A stretch of 64,000 nucleotides of DNA from JAGOBP01 sp964550855 (GCA_964550855.1 CAZKBQ010000009.1:36914-100913), one strand, 5' to 3'. Positions 52,338 to 61,422 are shown, counted from the first letter of the stretch. Translations and numbers: made by a program. Notes: generated by a model from the sequence alone, not told the origin.

Positions 52338-53096
52338 ATGAACGACTACGATGCGTTTGCCGAAATCTACGATCTCTTCTACGGCGATTTTGACGACGAC
52401 GTGGAGATGTACCGGGGTTTTGCCGAGCGGGTCGGCGGGCCGATTTTGGAGATCGGGTCGGGCACGGGACGCGTGGCGCTGGCGCTGGCTGAGGCCGGCC
52501 ACGCGGTGACGGGGCTGGAGCCGTCGGCGGCCATGCGCGCCCGCGCGCAGCAGAAAGCCGATCGGGCGCGGTTGGCCGATCGGGTGCAGTTTGTGCCCGG
52601 CGACATGCGCCGTTTTCAGATCGATCGGCATTTTGGTTTGATCATCGCGCCGTTGAATACGTACTTGCACAATCTCACGCTCGACGATCAACTGGCGACG
52701 CTGAGATCGATTAAGCTGCACCTGCGCCCCGGCGGTCTGCTCGTCCTCGATTGCTTCAACCCCGACCCGGCGCACGCCTTTGACGATCACGCGCTGACGC
52801 TGCACCGCGCGCAGATCGATCCGGCCAGCGGCGCGGCGTCGCTGTTGTACGTCGCGCGCACCGTCGATTGGGCCGCGCAGGGACAGGAAAACATCTATAT
52901 CGCGGAACGCCCCGACGAGGCAGGTGGTTTGCAGCGCCTCGCGCTCACCGCACATTTCCGTTTCATCTTCCGGCACGAGCTGCAGTTGCTGTTGAAACTG
53001 GGCGGCTTCGATCTGAAGGAAGTGTACGGATCGTACAACCTCGATCCGTTTGAGGCGGGCAGTGAGCAGCTGATCGCCGTGGCCGCGCCGGCGTGA
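52338..53096 (+). CDS. Class I SAM-dependent methyltransferase
   Basis: 252 aa. Motif I ILEIGSGTGRVALALAEAGH, then VTGLEPSAAMRARAQ, FVPGDMRRFQ (motif II-III) and LIIAPLNTYLHNL (motif IV), HLRPGGLLVLDCFN (motif V): a Methyltransf_25/11-type fold. C-terminal part is all beta (LTAHFRFIFRHELQLLLKLG) as in small-molecule methyltransferases. Substrate unknown; genetically isolated between hutU and the flavoprotein gene. Confidence 0.88.
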   Translation: MNDYDAFAEIYDLFYGDFDDDVEMYRGFAERVGGPILEIGSGTGRVALALAEAGHAVTGLEPSAAMRARAQQKADRARLADRVQFVPGDMRRFQIDRHFGLIIAPLNTYLHNLTLDDQLATLRSIKLHLRPGGLLVLDCFNPDPAHAFDDHALTLHRAQIDPASGAASLLYVARTVDWAAQGQENIYIAERPDEAGGLQRLALTAHFRFIFRHELQLLLKLGGFDLKEVYGSYNLDPFEAGSEQLIAVAAPA

Positions 53097-53111
53097 TCGC
53101 GACGCAAAACC

Positions 53112-53145
53112 AAGACGCCCGATCGAGCCGTCGATCGGGCGTCTT
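53112..53145. terminator. Bidirectional terminator with 15-bp stem
   Basis: AAGACGCCCGATCGA (53112-53126), loop GCCG, TCGATCGGGCGTCTT (53131-53145), followed by CTGTTTTC. Lies between convergent methyltransferase and flavoprotein genes. Confidence 0.9.
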
Positions 53146-53169
53146 CTGTTTTCGCGGTTCAGAGGCGCG

Positions 53170-54126
53170 CTACCGCCACTCGCCCACCACCAGACGATCT
53201 TCGACCGGCTGTGACAGCAGATACTCGTAAGCGGCCAGTGCGGCCTTGGCGCCTTCGCCCACTGCGATGAGCACCTGCTCGGCGTAGACGTTGGTCACAT
53301 CGCCGGCCGCAAAGATGCCCGGCGCGGTGGTGCGGTTGTTGTTGTCGATCTTGATGCGGCCATCAGGCTCCAGATCGGCCAGCCCGGCCACGATCTCGGA
53401 ATTGGGTTTCAGGCCCAGTTCCACGAAGATCACGTCGGTCTTCAGCTCGCGCCGATCGCCGTTCTTCTCCACCACCAGGCTGCGCGCGTATTCGTCGCCG
53501 TTGACCTGCACCGCCTGATAACCTTCCAGGATCAGCACATTGGGCGCGGCCTGCAGGTGCTGGCCCATGGGCGTATCCAGTTCGCCGCGCGTGGGCGCCA
53601 CCAGCGTCACGTGCCGCGCAATCTGCGCCAGCTCCAGCGCGGCCAGCAGTGCCAGCTTGGTATCGCCCACCACCACGCCGGTGCGGTCGATGAACAGCGA
53701 GGCGTAGCTCATGGCGCTGAAGCACAGGCCGCGCATCAGGTATTCGCGCTCGCCGGGCACTTCCAGATAGCGGCCCTGCGTGCCCGTCGCCACGATCAAC
53801 GCCTTGGCGTCGTAGCTGCGCGGCGCGTGCTCGTGCTCCTTGCCGCCGCGGGTGGTGACGCGATAACCGCCCGCGATCGGCTCGACTTTCTCCACTTTGT
53901 CCAGCACGCGCGCAAAGTCCAGATAGTGGACCTCATTCACAAACCGATTGACCACCTCTTCCCCATTGATCACGAGGTGGTGTTCCACATCGGGCAGCTG
54001 CAGGCGCCAGTTGGTCTTGCCGCCCAGGTCCTTGGAGATCAGCAACACGTCCAGCCGCTTGCGCAGCGCATAGATCGCGGCCGTCAGGCCGGCCGGGCCG
54101 CCGCCGATGATGATTAGATCGTACAT
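53170..54126 (-). CDS. Thioredoxin-reductase-like FAD/NAD(P)H oxidoreductase lacking the CxxC
   Basis: 318 aa; GAGGAGCATACC before ATG 54126. FAD-binding GGGPAGLTAAIYA at the N-terminus, ALIVATGTQGRYLEVPGE, an NAD(P) domain beginning VVVGDTKLALLAALEL, and the closing FAD motif GIFAAGDVTN: the TrxB fold in size and order. Where thioredoxin reductases have the redox CxxC, this protein reads RGLCFSAMSYASLF, with one Cys only, and the GGGDSA motif is altered to VGDTKLA. So it is more likely a ferredoxin/flavodoxin- or low-Mr-thiol-type reductase than a disulfide reductase. It precedes no obvious partner; malic enzyme is 27 bp upstream. Confidence 0.85.
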   Translation of the reverse strand: MYDLIIIGGGPAGLTAAIYALRKRLDVLLISKDLGGKTNWRLQLPDVEHHLVINGEEVVNRFVNEVHYLDFARVLDKVEKVEPIAGGYRVTTRGGKEHEHAPRSYDAKALIVATGTQGRYLEVPGEREYLMRGLCFSAMSYASLFIDRTGVVVGDTKLALLAALELAQIARHVTLVAPTRGELDTPMGQHLQAAPNVLILEGYQAVQVNGDEYARSLVVEKNGDRRELKTDVIFVELGLKPNSEIVAGLADLEPDGRIKIDNNNRTTAPGIFAAGDVTNVYAEQVLIAVGEGAKAALAAYEYLLSQPVEDRLVVGEWR

Positions 54127-54153
54127 GGTATGCTCCTCGTATGTCGTTGGGCT

Positions 54154-55515
54154 TTAGTCGTCGGCTGTTTCGATGAAGCCGTTATCCATCATCGACTGCG
54201 TCAGATCGCGCGCCTGTTTGATGATGGCCGAAGCGTGCCGGTATTCTTCTTCATACGTCATGGGCTTGCGTGCCAGGCCCTGTTCCACCGCCTTGACTGC
54301 CACCGCGGCTGCCTCGCGCGGGAAGAGTTCCCACTCGTCCATGGTGGGCAGAATGTAATCGGGCGAGAGACGGGTGGCCGAGGCCATGTCGGCCAGGGCG
54401 TGGGCCACCGCCAGGCACATCTCATCGGTGATGGTGCGGGCGCGCACGTCCAGCACGCCGCGAAACAGGCCGGGGAAGCCGAGCGAGTTGTTGACCTGGT
54501 TCGGAAAATCGGATCGGCCGGTGGCGACGATGGCCGCGCCGGCTTCGTGCGCCTCCCACGGCCAGATTTCAGGAATGGGATTGGCGCACGCAAACACGAT
54601 CGGATCTTTGGCCATTGTCCGCACCCACTCCGGCAAAATGGTGCCCGGCCCCGGCGCGGAAAACGCGATGACGACATCGGCGCCTTTCAGCGCTTCGGCA
54701 ATGCCGCCCTGGCGGCCTTCGGTGTTGGTGATCTGGCATAGCCGCCACATATCGACGAATTCAGCCTTGCGCAGTTCGATGTCCGGTCGGCCTTTGTACA
54801 GCAGACCGTTCACGTCCACCACGCGGCAGCGGGCCGGATCCGCGCCGGATGCGAAGAGCAATCGGGTGGTGGCAATGCCCGCCGCGCCCGCGCCGATGAA
54901 CGCAATGCTCACCTCGCTCAACTGTTTGCCCACCACTTTCAGCGCGTTGATCAGGCCGGCCAGCACCACCAGCGCCGAGCCTTGTTGATCATCGTGCCAG
55001 ATCGGAATCTCGGCGCGCTCGCGCAGCGTGTCAAGGATGCGGAAGCACTTGGGCTGCGAGATGTCTTCCAGATTGACGCCGCCGAAGCCCGGCGAGATGG
55101 TCAGCACCGTTTCGATAATTTTATCTGGATCTTTAGTATCCAGCATCACCGGCCAGGCGTCCACCCCGCCCAGATATTTGTACAGCAGCGCCTTGCCTTC
55201 CATGACGGGCAGCCCGGCCTTGGGGCCAATGTCGCCCAGCCCTAGCACCCGGGTGCCGTCCGAGATGACGGCCAGGGTGTTCCACTTGTGCGTGTGTTCG
55301 TACACCAATTCAGGATCGGCCTGAATGGCTTTGCACGGTGCAGCCACGCCGGGCGTGTACCAGATGGCAAAGTCGTTAAAGTCGCGCACGCGGCACCGCA
55401 GGGCCGTTTGCACTTTGCCGTGATAAAACGGATGCAGACGCAGGGCGTCTGCGGCGGGTTTCTTGGCTTTGGCCAGCAACTCCTCTTTCGTTACTGTGGG
55501 TGCCTCTTTGAGCAT
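54154..55515 (-). CDS. NAD(P)-dependent malic enzyme
   Basis: 453 aa from ATG 55515 with GGAGG 5 nt upstream. Malic enzyme motifs: IWYTPGVAAPCKAI, VISDGTRVLGLGDIGPKAGL, MEGKALLYKYLGGVDAWPV, LEDISQPKCFRIL, IPIWHDDQQGSA (metal-binding Asp pair), AFIGAGAAGIATTRLL (nucleotide-binding), VFACANPIPEIWP. Oxidatively decarboxylates malate to pyruvate. It is the short bacterial form, without the phosphotransacetylase domain of MaeB. Start is 28 bp upstream of the flavoprotein ATG, measured stop to start, so the two probably share a transcript; a redox link through NAD(P)H is plausible. Confidence 0.93.
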   Translation of the reverse strand: MLKEAPTVTKEELLAKAKKPAADALRLHPFYHGKVQTALRCRVRDFNDFAIWYTPGVAAPCKAIQADPELVYEHTHKWNTLAVISDGTRVLGLGDIGPKAGLPVMEGKALLYKYLGGVDAWPVMLDTKDPDKIIETVLTISPGFGGVNLEDISQPKCFRILDTLRERAEIPIWHDDQQGSALVVLAGLINALKVVGKQLSEVSIAFIGAGAAGIATTRLLFASGADPARCRVVDVNGLLYKGRPDIELRKAEFVDMWRLCQITNTEGRQGGIAEALKGADVVIAFSAPGPGTILPEWVRTMAKDPIVFACANPIPEIWPWEAHEAGAAIVATGRSDFPNQVNNSLGFPGLFRGVLDVRARTITDEMCLAVAHALADMASATRLSPDYILPTMDEWELFPREAAAVAVKAVEQGLARKPMTYEEEYRHASAIIKQARDLTQSMMDNGFIETADD

Positions 55516-55659
55516 GTCAACCTCCGTGGGGATGAGATGGGGCGGATGGCAGGCGAGCATGTCACGCACCCTTAACATCCCCCAAACGGGGGCAGGCGAC
55601 TAGTGGCGGATGTCACGCAATTAGGGTGATGGAGGGCTGGAGGCGGGGCCTGATGATCA

Positions 55660-55690
55660 AAAAGCGCGAGCCACATCGGCTCGCGCTTTT
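55660..55690 (-). terminator. Terminator of the Hsp20 gene
   Basis: AAAAGCGCGAGCC (55660-55672), loop ACATC, GGCTCGCGCTTTT (55678-55690), 13-bp stem; T tract on both strands. Located 23 bp past the Hsp20 stop. Confidence 0.92.
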
Positions 55691-55713
55691 ACAGAGGTGG
55701 GCGTCATGCCCGC

Positions 55714-56175
55714 TTAGCGATTGGTCTTCACTTTGATGGTGCGGGGCCGCGCCTCTTCTGCCTTGGGCAACCGCAGCGTCAGCACGCCGTGTTCAAACTT
55801 CGCCTCGGCCTTGTCGGCCACCACCAGCGTGGGCAGCTGCAGACTGCGTTCAAACTTGCCAAAGCGCCGCTCCTGCCGCAGGTACGTGCCCTCTTCAATC
55901 TTCTCTTCGCTCTTGGTCTCACCCCGGATGGTCAGCACGTCGCCCGTGACCGAGACGTCGAGGTCTTCAGGTTTGAGCCCGGGGACTGACGCTTTGACGA
56001 CGATCTCGTCCTTCTTTTCGACCACGTCCACCGGCAGGCCAAAGGCATCGGCATCAAACGCCGACAGCCAGCTGGCGCCCGGGCGAATGAACGAGTCTTC
56101 AAACAGTCGGTTCATCGCCTCGCGCAGTGACATCATCTCCTTGAACGGCTCCCAGCGTGTCAATTGATCAGCCAT
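55714..56175 (-). CDS. Small heat shock protein Hsp20
   Basis: 153 aa from ATG 56175 with GGAGG 6 nt upstream. N-terminal arm (LTRWEPFKEMMSLREAMNRL), alpha-crystallin domain of about 90 residues (VDVVEKKDEIVVKASVPGLK, GDVLTIRGETKSEEKIEEG, FERSLQLP), and the C-terminal extension with A-x-F-E/K-H-GVLTLRLPK ending in the RTIKVK tail. An ATP-independent holdase forming oligomers. Monocistronic, own terminator. No CIRCE or HrcA-like inverted repeat was seen upstream. Confidence 0.95.
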   Translation of the reverse strand: MADQLTRWEPFKEMMSLREAMNRLFEDSFIRPGASWLSAFDADAFGLPVDVVEKKDEIVVKASVPGLKPEDLDVSVTGDVLTIRGETKSEEKIEEGTYLRQERRFGKFERSLQLPTLVVADKAEAKFEHGVLTLRLPKAEEARPRTIKVKTNR

Positions 56176-56269
56176 GGTTAACCTCCTCACTGAAAGTTAC
56201 ACCGCCAGTATAACCCGATCACGTTAGAACAAAGCTAACGGATTATAGGAGGAAGACTAACGGGCCGAC

Positions 56270-57100
56270 CTAAGCCGCGCTATTTCTAACGACCAGGATT
56301 GGGGCCGCTGCTTGTTCCACCAGATGCGCCGTCACGTCATCCAGCAGCCAGCGGGTCAGGCCGCGCGCGCGGTGCGCGCCTGCCACCAGCAGATCGTAAT
56401 TACCCTCGCGCAGCTCCTTGAGGATTTCATCGACGACGAAGCCGTGCCGCACCCGGGCGACGGCCGGCACGCCGCCAGCGTGCAGCTGCGCCAGCGCCGA
56501 TTGCAGGTGCACGCCCTCGCGGGTCTGCCGCGCCATCAGGTCCTCGGCAGTGGCGGCCAGATCGGGCAGATAGGCGCTATCGGTCAGGGGCACTTGCGAC
56601 ATGACGTGCAGCACCGTGACCTGTGAGCCGGCCGCCGCCGCCACCTGGCCGGCCGCCGCCACATCGCGGAGGCCGGGCTCGCCGCCGGCCGTGCAGACCA
56701 GAATCTTGTTTAAGGCCGCCCGTTCACCCTTGACCAGCAGTACCGAGCAGGGTGCAAACTGCACGATGCGGCTGGCCGTGCTGCCCATCAAAAAGCGCGT
56801 CAGCCCGCGTCGCCCCAGCTGGCCGATGACGACCACGTCAGCCTGCCACGTTTCCGCCTCGTTGAGGATCTGCTCGGCGGCGTGGCCGTGTCGCACCTTG
56901 ATGCTGCAGTGCGCGTGCAGTCCGGCCAGATCGCGGCCCAGTTCCTCCAGCCCGCGGCGCGTGGTGTCCGCGTCGTCGCGGTGTTCCACCACTCCCAGCA
57001 ATTCGATCGCAGTGTCGGGATGGCGCGCCAGCAGCATGCCAAAGCGGGCAGCCCGGGTGGCTGCGGGCGAGCCGTCGGTGCAGAGTAGAATCTTCATCAT
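56270..57100 (-). CDS. Universal stress protein with two UspA domains
   Basis: 276 aa. Two tandem UspA folds: residues 1-135 (KILLCTDGSPAATRAARFG ... GQLGRRGLTRFLMGSTASRI) and 140-276 (ILVCTAGGEPGLRDV ... VAGAHRARGLTRWLLDDV). The first carries the ATP-binding G-x2-G-x9-G-S pattern; the second is degenerate. Located 1 bp after the stop of the Na/Pi-type transporter, so the pair is an operon and the stress protein may modulate transport. Confidence 0.92.
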   Translation of the reverse strand: MMKILLCTDGSPAATRAARFGMLLARHPDTAIELLGVVEHRDDADTTRRGLEELGRDLAGLHAHCSIKVRHGHAAEQILNEAETWQADVVVIGQLGRRGLTRFLMGSTASRIVQFAPCSVLLVKGERAALNKILVCTAGGEPGLRDVAAAGQVAAAAGSQVTVLHVMSQVPLTDSAYLPDLAATAEDLMARQTREGVHLQSALAQLHAGGVPAVARVRHGFVVDEILKELREGNYDLLVAGAHRARGLTRWLLDDVTAHLVEQAAAPILVVRNSAA

Positions 57101-57101
57101 T

Positions 57102-58157
57102 TCACCTCAACAGCAGCACGATGGGCACCAGCACCATCACCAGCATAAACGCCGTCAAATGGCGGCGGCGGCCCGTAATCCAGCCGGCCAGCCTCAGCAC
57201 CTGCCGCTCGTAGGGGCGGTAGAACAGGGCCAGCACCACCAGCGAGACGGCCGCTACGCTCAGCATTTCCACTAACACAATGGTGAACGATTGCGGCTTG
57301 TTCATCAACATCGAGGCGACCAGCGTATCGACGAAGGTGCTGATGTTGGCGCCCATGATGTACGGGATGACGTTCTCGCGCCGGACGTAGCCGCGCGCCG
57401 AGAGCGGCACCAGCAAGCTCAGCGACACCGACACCGACATCGACACGACGGTGACGGCGGCGCCCAGCGCAAACATGACGATGGGGCGATAGAGCAGCCG
57501 GGGCGCCTGCTCAAACTCGGTGCCGCCCAGCTTCAAATCGGGCAGCGCGCGATCGATCAGGTTGAACGCGATCAGGATGACGCCCACCCCCACCGCGAAG
57601 ATCAGCAGGCCCGGCGCCCAGCCGGTGATCCAGTCCACAATCGGATCGAAGATGGCATCGATGAACGAGGCCAGCTCAGCCGAACTCGACAGGTGGATGT
57701 GGTCGAGCGTGCCGTTGGTGAGCAGCAGCGTGCCCACCAGCATGGCCGGTATGTAGATGGACCACGTGGTGAGCAGCGACAGCAGCCCCATGCTCAGGCT
57801 GCGTTTGGGTTCGTGGCCGCGCAGCATGTAGAGGAAACCGATGAACATCACGATGAACGAGGCGCCCATGCGCGAGCCGTTGATCATCGTGAACGTCTGC
57901 AGGCTGGTGAGTGCGCCGCCGTTGAACAGGCTCAGCGCCGCCGCCGCCACCGGTGAACCGCTCAGGACCAGATACGCCCCCAACCAGCCAAACCCCAGGC
58001 TGTCAATGGGGTCCTGCAACAACGCTGTTTCTTGCAACATGGGGGCCAGCACCCGGGCGCCGGCCTTCATCAACTGCAGAGCCAACACAAACACAAACAG
58101 GCCGGCCAGCGCATAGCCGATTTTGGCAGGGTTGATGCGGCGCAGGATGATGGACAT
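57102..58157 (-). CDS. Na/Pi-cotransporter family membrane protein
   Basis: 351 aa from ATG 58157; the frame further upstream to 58232 is produced by heptamer repeats (TYSLLITHYSTPI). Eight or more transmembrane helices. Paired family motifs in two inverted halves: GGALTSLQTFTMINGSRMGA and IMGANISTFVDTLVAS, the latter the GAN-I-S/T-T signature of PNaS transporters, though the first-half QSSS motif is altered. Likely moves phosphate or another anion with sodium. Followed immediately by a UspA gene. Confidence 0.82.
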   Translation of the reverse strand: MSIILRRINPAKIGYALAGLFVFVLALQLMKAGARVLAPMLQETALLQDPIDSLGFGWLGAYLVLSGSPVAAAALSLFNGGALTSLQTFTMINGSRMGASFIVMFIGFLYMLRGHEPKRSLSMGLLSLLTTWSIYIPAMLVGTLLLTNGTLDHIHLSSSAELASFIDAIFDPIVDWITGWAPGLLIFAVGVGVILIAFNLIDRALPDLKLGGTEFEQAPRLLYRPIVMFALGAAVTVVSMSVSVSLSLLVPLSARGYVRRENVIPYIMGANISTFVDTLVASMLMNKPQSFTIVLVEMLSVAAVSLVVLALFYRPYERQVLRLAGWITGRRRHLTAFMLVMVLVPIVLLLR

Positions 58158-58184
58158 GGTTGGGCCGTGAAGAGTGATGGGTGT

Positions 58185-58251
58185 GGAGTAATGAGTAATG
58201 AGTAACGAGTAAGTGCCTCTCCTTTTACTCATGGCTGATTACTTGTTACGC
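58185..58251. repeat. 7-bp repeat arrays in opposite orientations
   Basis: 58191-58211 reads ATGAGTA, ATGAGTA, ACGAGTA preceded by GGAGTA; 58225-58251 contains the same motif inverted (TTACTCAT, ATTACTTGTTACGC). Together they can fold into a loose hairpin between the transporter start and HD gene stop. Confidence 0.65.
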
Positions 58252-58866
58252 ATTCCCCCTCACTTCTCGATCCAGCTGTTCATAGAATCTTACCATGAAC
58301 ACGTGCCGTTCTTCGGCCAGGGTGCGGCCGGTGGGCGTGTACAGGCGGTCTTTGATCTTCTTGAGTTTGACGTGAAATTCGTGGACGGGCGTGTGCGGTG
58401 ACCGACTGTCGTCCACAGGTTCGACGTAATCGGCGGGCACCTCGGCCCACAGCGGCTGCCCGCGATGTCCACCGAAGGCAAAAGCGCGCGCGATGCCGAC
58501 GGCGCCGATCGAATCGAGTTTGTCCGCGTCAAACAACACCTGTGCTTCCAGGGTTTGTGGTGCGGGGCCCGATCGGAACCGGTGCGACTCGATGGCGTGC
58601 GCCACGGCAGCGATGAACGGCTGGTCATAGCCGTGCTCACGCAAGATGTCTCTGGCCCGATTGGCGGCCGAGGCCTCATGACCCGCGCGACCTTCGTCCA
58701 GGCCGATGTCGTGCAGCAGCGCCGCCACGCGCACAATCTCCACGTCGGCGCCTTCGGCGCGCGCGATCCGTTCGGCCATGTTGGTCACGCGCCGCACGTG
58801 CTCAAAGTCATGCGCGGCATCCGCATCGGCCGAGTACAATGAACGGGCAAAATCAATCGTGATCAT
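58246..58866 (-). CDS. HD-domain phosphohydrolase
   Basis: 206 aa. The metal-binding HD-domain signature is complete: H19/H23 in AHDFEHVRRV, H52-D53 in LLHDIGLDEG, then AVAHAIESHRF and FDADKLDSIGAVGIARA with the distal Asp. Resembles YedJ/YpgQ-type single-domain hydrolases acting on nucleotides or phosphate monoesters. Its 3' end overlaps the heptamer repeat region (C-terminus EQLDREVRGNA). Confidence 0.88.
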   Translation of the reverse strand: MITIDFARSLYSADADAAHDFEHVRRVTNMAERIARAEGADVEIVRVAALLHDIGLDEGRAGHEASAANRARDILREHGYDQPFIAAVAHAIESHRFRSGPAPQTLEAQVLFDADKLDSIGAVGIARAFAFGGHRGQPLWAEVPADYVEPVDDSRSPHTPVHEFHVKLKKIKDRLYTPTGRTLAEERHVFMVRFYEQLDREVRGNA

Positions 58867-58903
58867 GCTCTCTCCCCAAGGGCGAACAACGGGTTTGCTC
58901 AGC

Positions 58904-58925
58904 GGGCGGGCACTTAAGCCTGCCC
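58904..58925. repeat. GC-rich hairpin between GT4 and HD genes
   Basis: GGGCGGGC (58904-58911), loop ACTTAA, GCCTGCCC (58918-58925), one G-U pair, no T tract. Similar in style to the GCGGGCAT/ATGCCCGC hairpin at 36858-36877. Confidence 0.4.
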
Positions 58926-60065
58926 CTACGCGGCCAATTCCCGATAGAGCTCAAGCCACTGCGCGGTGATGGCGCGGATGTCAAACTTGCGGCTCAGCGG
59001 TCGGGTGTTGGCGGCCAGCCGCCGACGCAGCTGTTCGTCGTCACACAGGTTGCGAATGGCGGCCGCCAGCGCACCCGCATCGCGCGGCGTGATGATGCCC
59101 GCCTGATTGCCGCCGGTAAAATCCTCCCACCAGTCGGCGCGCACGCCCAGATAAGGCAGCCCGCAGGCCATGCCTTCGATGACGGAGATGCAGTTGGTCT
59201 CGCTGAGCGACGAGGTGGCGCACACGTCGGCCATGGCCAGGTACGGCGCGATCTCGTCGTGCGGGATGAAGCCTAGAAAGTGCACGTGATCATAGATGGG
59301 CGCCAGCTGCGCCTGCAGCGGCAGTCGCGACGGCCCGTCGCCGATGATGAGCCAATGGGCGTTGGCGCCGGCCTGCACGGCGCGCCGCAGCGCTTCGGCA
59401 AACAGGCTTAGGTTCTTCTCGGGCGCCAGCCGGCTGACCGTGATGAAGATCGTCGCGGCTGGATCGATGTTGAATTGATCGCGCGACAAACCGTCGGGGG
59501 TGACGTCAAACCGATCGAGCCGCACGCCGTTGTGCAGCACGCGCACTTTGTCGGCGCAGTCGGGAACCAGCGCCTTCAGCCAGCGGGCCGCGTCGCTGGA
59601 CGGCGCGGTGGTGATGGTGCTGGCGCGCATCAGCAGGCGGATGGTCCAGAAGGCATAGGCGCGCAACAGCGGCTGCCAGATGCGCGGATAATTCAGGACG
59701 TAGAGATCGTGCCGCGTGTGGTTGGTAAAGACCAGCGGCCGGCGCGTCTTCGCCGAGGTGTACGCGGCCATGCGCCCGATGGCCAGCGAATCGTGGGCAT
59801 GGATCACGTCCAAGGCGCGGGCGGCGCGCCACGACTGCTGATCAAGCTGCACGCTGCCGTAGAACTGCGACGTGCCCAGCCGGAAGCCGCGCGTGCGCCA
59901 GACGCCGGGCGGATCAGACTGACGGCCGGCCGGCCCCACGACGAATACGTTGGAGCGTTGACCCTGCGCGCGCAGCTCGGCATGCAGCTCGGCCACCAGC
60001 GTGCTGACGCCGTTGATGATCGGCGGAAAACTATCGGTGAAGTGCCCCAGATTGAGGGACGGCAT
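58926..60065 (-). CDS. Family 4 glycosyltransferase
   Basis: 379 aa with start at ATG 60065, where the GT-B fold begins (LNLGHFTDSFPPIINGVSTL); an upstream ATG at 60143 would overlap the MFS gene by 53 bp. PIINGVSTLV and VIHAHDSLAIGRMAAY in the acceptor domain; ITVSRLAPEKNLSLFAEALR, HFLGFIPHDEIAPYLAMADV and SLSETNCISVIEGMACGLPY give the E-x7-E donor-binding signature. Close in pattern to alpha-glucosyl/mannosyltransferases making glycolipids (MgdA/PimB-like). Likely cytoplasmic face of the membrane, building a glycolipid. Downstream of the MFS gene by 25 bp and probably co-transcribed. Confidence 0.88.
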   Translation of the reverse strand: MPSLNLGHFTDSFPPIINGVSTLVAELHAELRAQGQRSNVFVVGPAGRQSDPPGVWRTRGFRLGTSQFYGSVQLDQQSWRAARALDVIHAHDSLAIGRMAAYTSAKTRRPLVFTNHTRHDLYVLNYPRIWQPLLRAYAFWTIRLLMRASTITTAPSSDAARWLKALVPDCADKVRVLHNGVRLDRFDVTPDGLSRDQFNIDPAATIFITVSRLAPEKNLSLFAEALRRAVQAGANAHWLIIGDGPSRLPLQAQLAPIYDHVHFLGFIPHDEIAPYLAMADVCATSSLSETNCISVIEGMACGLPYLGVRADWWEDFTGGNQAGIITPRDAGALAAAIRNLCDDEQLRRRLAANTRPLSRKFDIRAITAQWLELYRELAA

Positions 60066-60090
60066 GATGGGGTTGAGCAAACCGATCGGG

Positions 60091-61422
60091 CTATTTGCCG
60101 CCGCCCGCGCTGGGCCATTGTGACGGCGGTTCGCGCGGTACAACGGGCTTGGCCGCAGGCGTGCGCCGCTTCAAATAGGGATCCTGGATAAACCACAGCA
60201 CGATGATGGCGCCCGCCCACAGCACGATCGTATTGAAGTAGAAAGGCGCGCCATGCGACACTGTATCGTACAGGATGCCGCTGAGGGTGGGGCCCACCAC
60301 CTGTCCGATGCTCTGCGCGGTGGTGTACACGCCAAACGCTTTACCGCGCGCCTTGTCGCGGCTCAGATCGGCCACCAGCGCCTGCTCGGCCGGCGTGGCC
60401 GCGCTGAACGCGATCGCCTCGCTGACCCACAGGCCCACATACGGCAGCAGCACCCACTGGCCGACGAACGGCATGAGGAAGATGAGATTGGGCGCGATGG
60501 CGCTGGAGAAGCCGCTGGTGATCAGGCCGGCGGCAATCGGCGGCTTGCGGCCCACCCGATCGGCCACCTTGCCCAGCCGGCTCTGCAGAAAGGCAAAGAC
60601 AATGGCCGACGGCAGATAAGCCATGGCCAGCACCAGCGCATTGGAATTGATGTTGCTCTGCACGTACTGAATCAAGATCGGCGTGAGACCGGCGTTGGCC
60701 GTGGAGGTGAAGAGGACGATCGTGGCCAGCAGCAGCAGCGGGCGTGAGATGTCGGCCAGCGATTGGCGCGCGCGCTGCCACGCCCGATTGAGCCAGTCGC
60801 CTTCGAGGATCAACTTGGTGTGCGGCGTTTTTTGCCACGTTTCCGGCACGGACTTGACGGCGATGTACAGCCCGAAGGCATTCAGGCCTGCGTAAATGAT
60901 AAACATCACCGTCCACGCGGTCTGGTCGAAATTGGTGAGGAGCAGGATGGGCGCGCCGATGATGCCGCCGTACAGGCCGCCGCGCGCCAGCATCTCCTCG
61001 ACCGAGCCGAACAGGTTGCCGTGCTTGCCCTGCGCGGCCAGATCGGCGGTGATGGCATAAGCGCTGAGCCACAGCATGCCCGCGGCGATGCCCTGCGCCA
61101 CACGCCCCCAGAACAGCCACTCATAAGAGCTGCCCAGTGCGAAGAAGACGCTGGAGATCAGCTGCAGGCCGACCCCGGCGATGAAGAAGCGCCGCCGCCC
61201 GAAGCGATCCATGGCCGGCCCGACCAGCGGCCGCATGATCAGCGTCATCAGCGCATAGACGCTGAGCAAGGTGCCCACTTGCGTGGCACTCAACCCCAAG
61301 CGCGACGGCCCGTAGATGGGAATGCCGAGAGTCAGAACTCCAATCGGGAAAGATGAGAGCAGCAGCGCGCGCCGCATCACGGCCAGCGAGCGTGAACTAT
61401 CCATGGATAAAGATTGAGACAT
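60091..61422 (-). CDS. MFS transporter
   Basis: 443 aa from ATG 61422 (GGAGACAACGG upstream). Twelve hydrophobic helices in two halves. MFS motif A in the loop after helix 2, VGPAMDRFGRRRFFIAGVGL, repeated in the second half as LGKVADRVGRKPPIAAGLIT. Helix 5-type motif C is weak, so a sugar or drug efflux assignment is not possible. Genes around it (GT4 downstream) suggest a possible glycolipid or metabolite export role. Confidence 0.88.
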   Translation of the reverse strand: MSQSLSMDSSRSLAVMRRALLLSSFPIGVLTLGIPIYGPSRLGLSATQVGTLLSVYALMTLIMRPLVGPAMDRFGRRRFFIAGVGLQLISSVFFALGSSYEWLFWGRVAQGIAAGMLWLSAYAITADLAAQGKHGNLFGSVEEMLARGGLYGGIIGAPILLLTNFDQTAWTVMFIIYAGLNAFGLYIAVKSVPETWQKTPHTKLILEGDWLNRAWQRARQSLADISRPLLLLATIVLFTSTANAGLTPILIQYVQSNINSNALVLAMAYLPSAIVFAFLQSRLGKVADRVGRKPPIAAGLITSGFSSAIAPNLIFLMPFVGQWVLLPYVGLWVSEAIAFSAATPAEQALVADLSRDKARGKAFGVYTTAQSIGQVVGPTLSGILYDTVSHGAPFYFNTIVLWAGAIIVLWFIQDPYLKRRTPAAKPVVPREPPSQWPSAGGGK

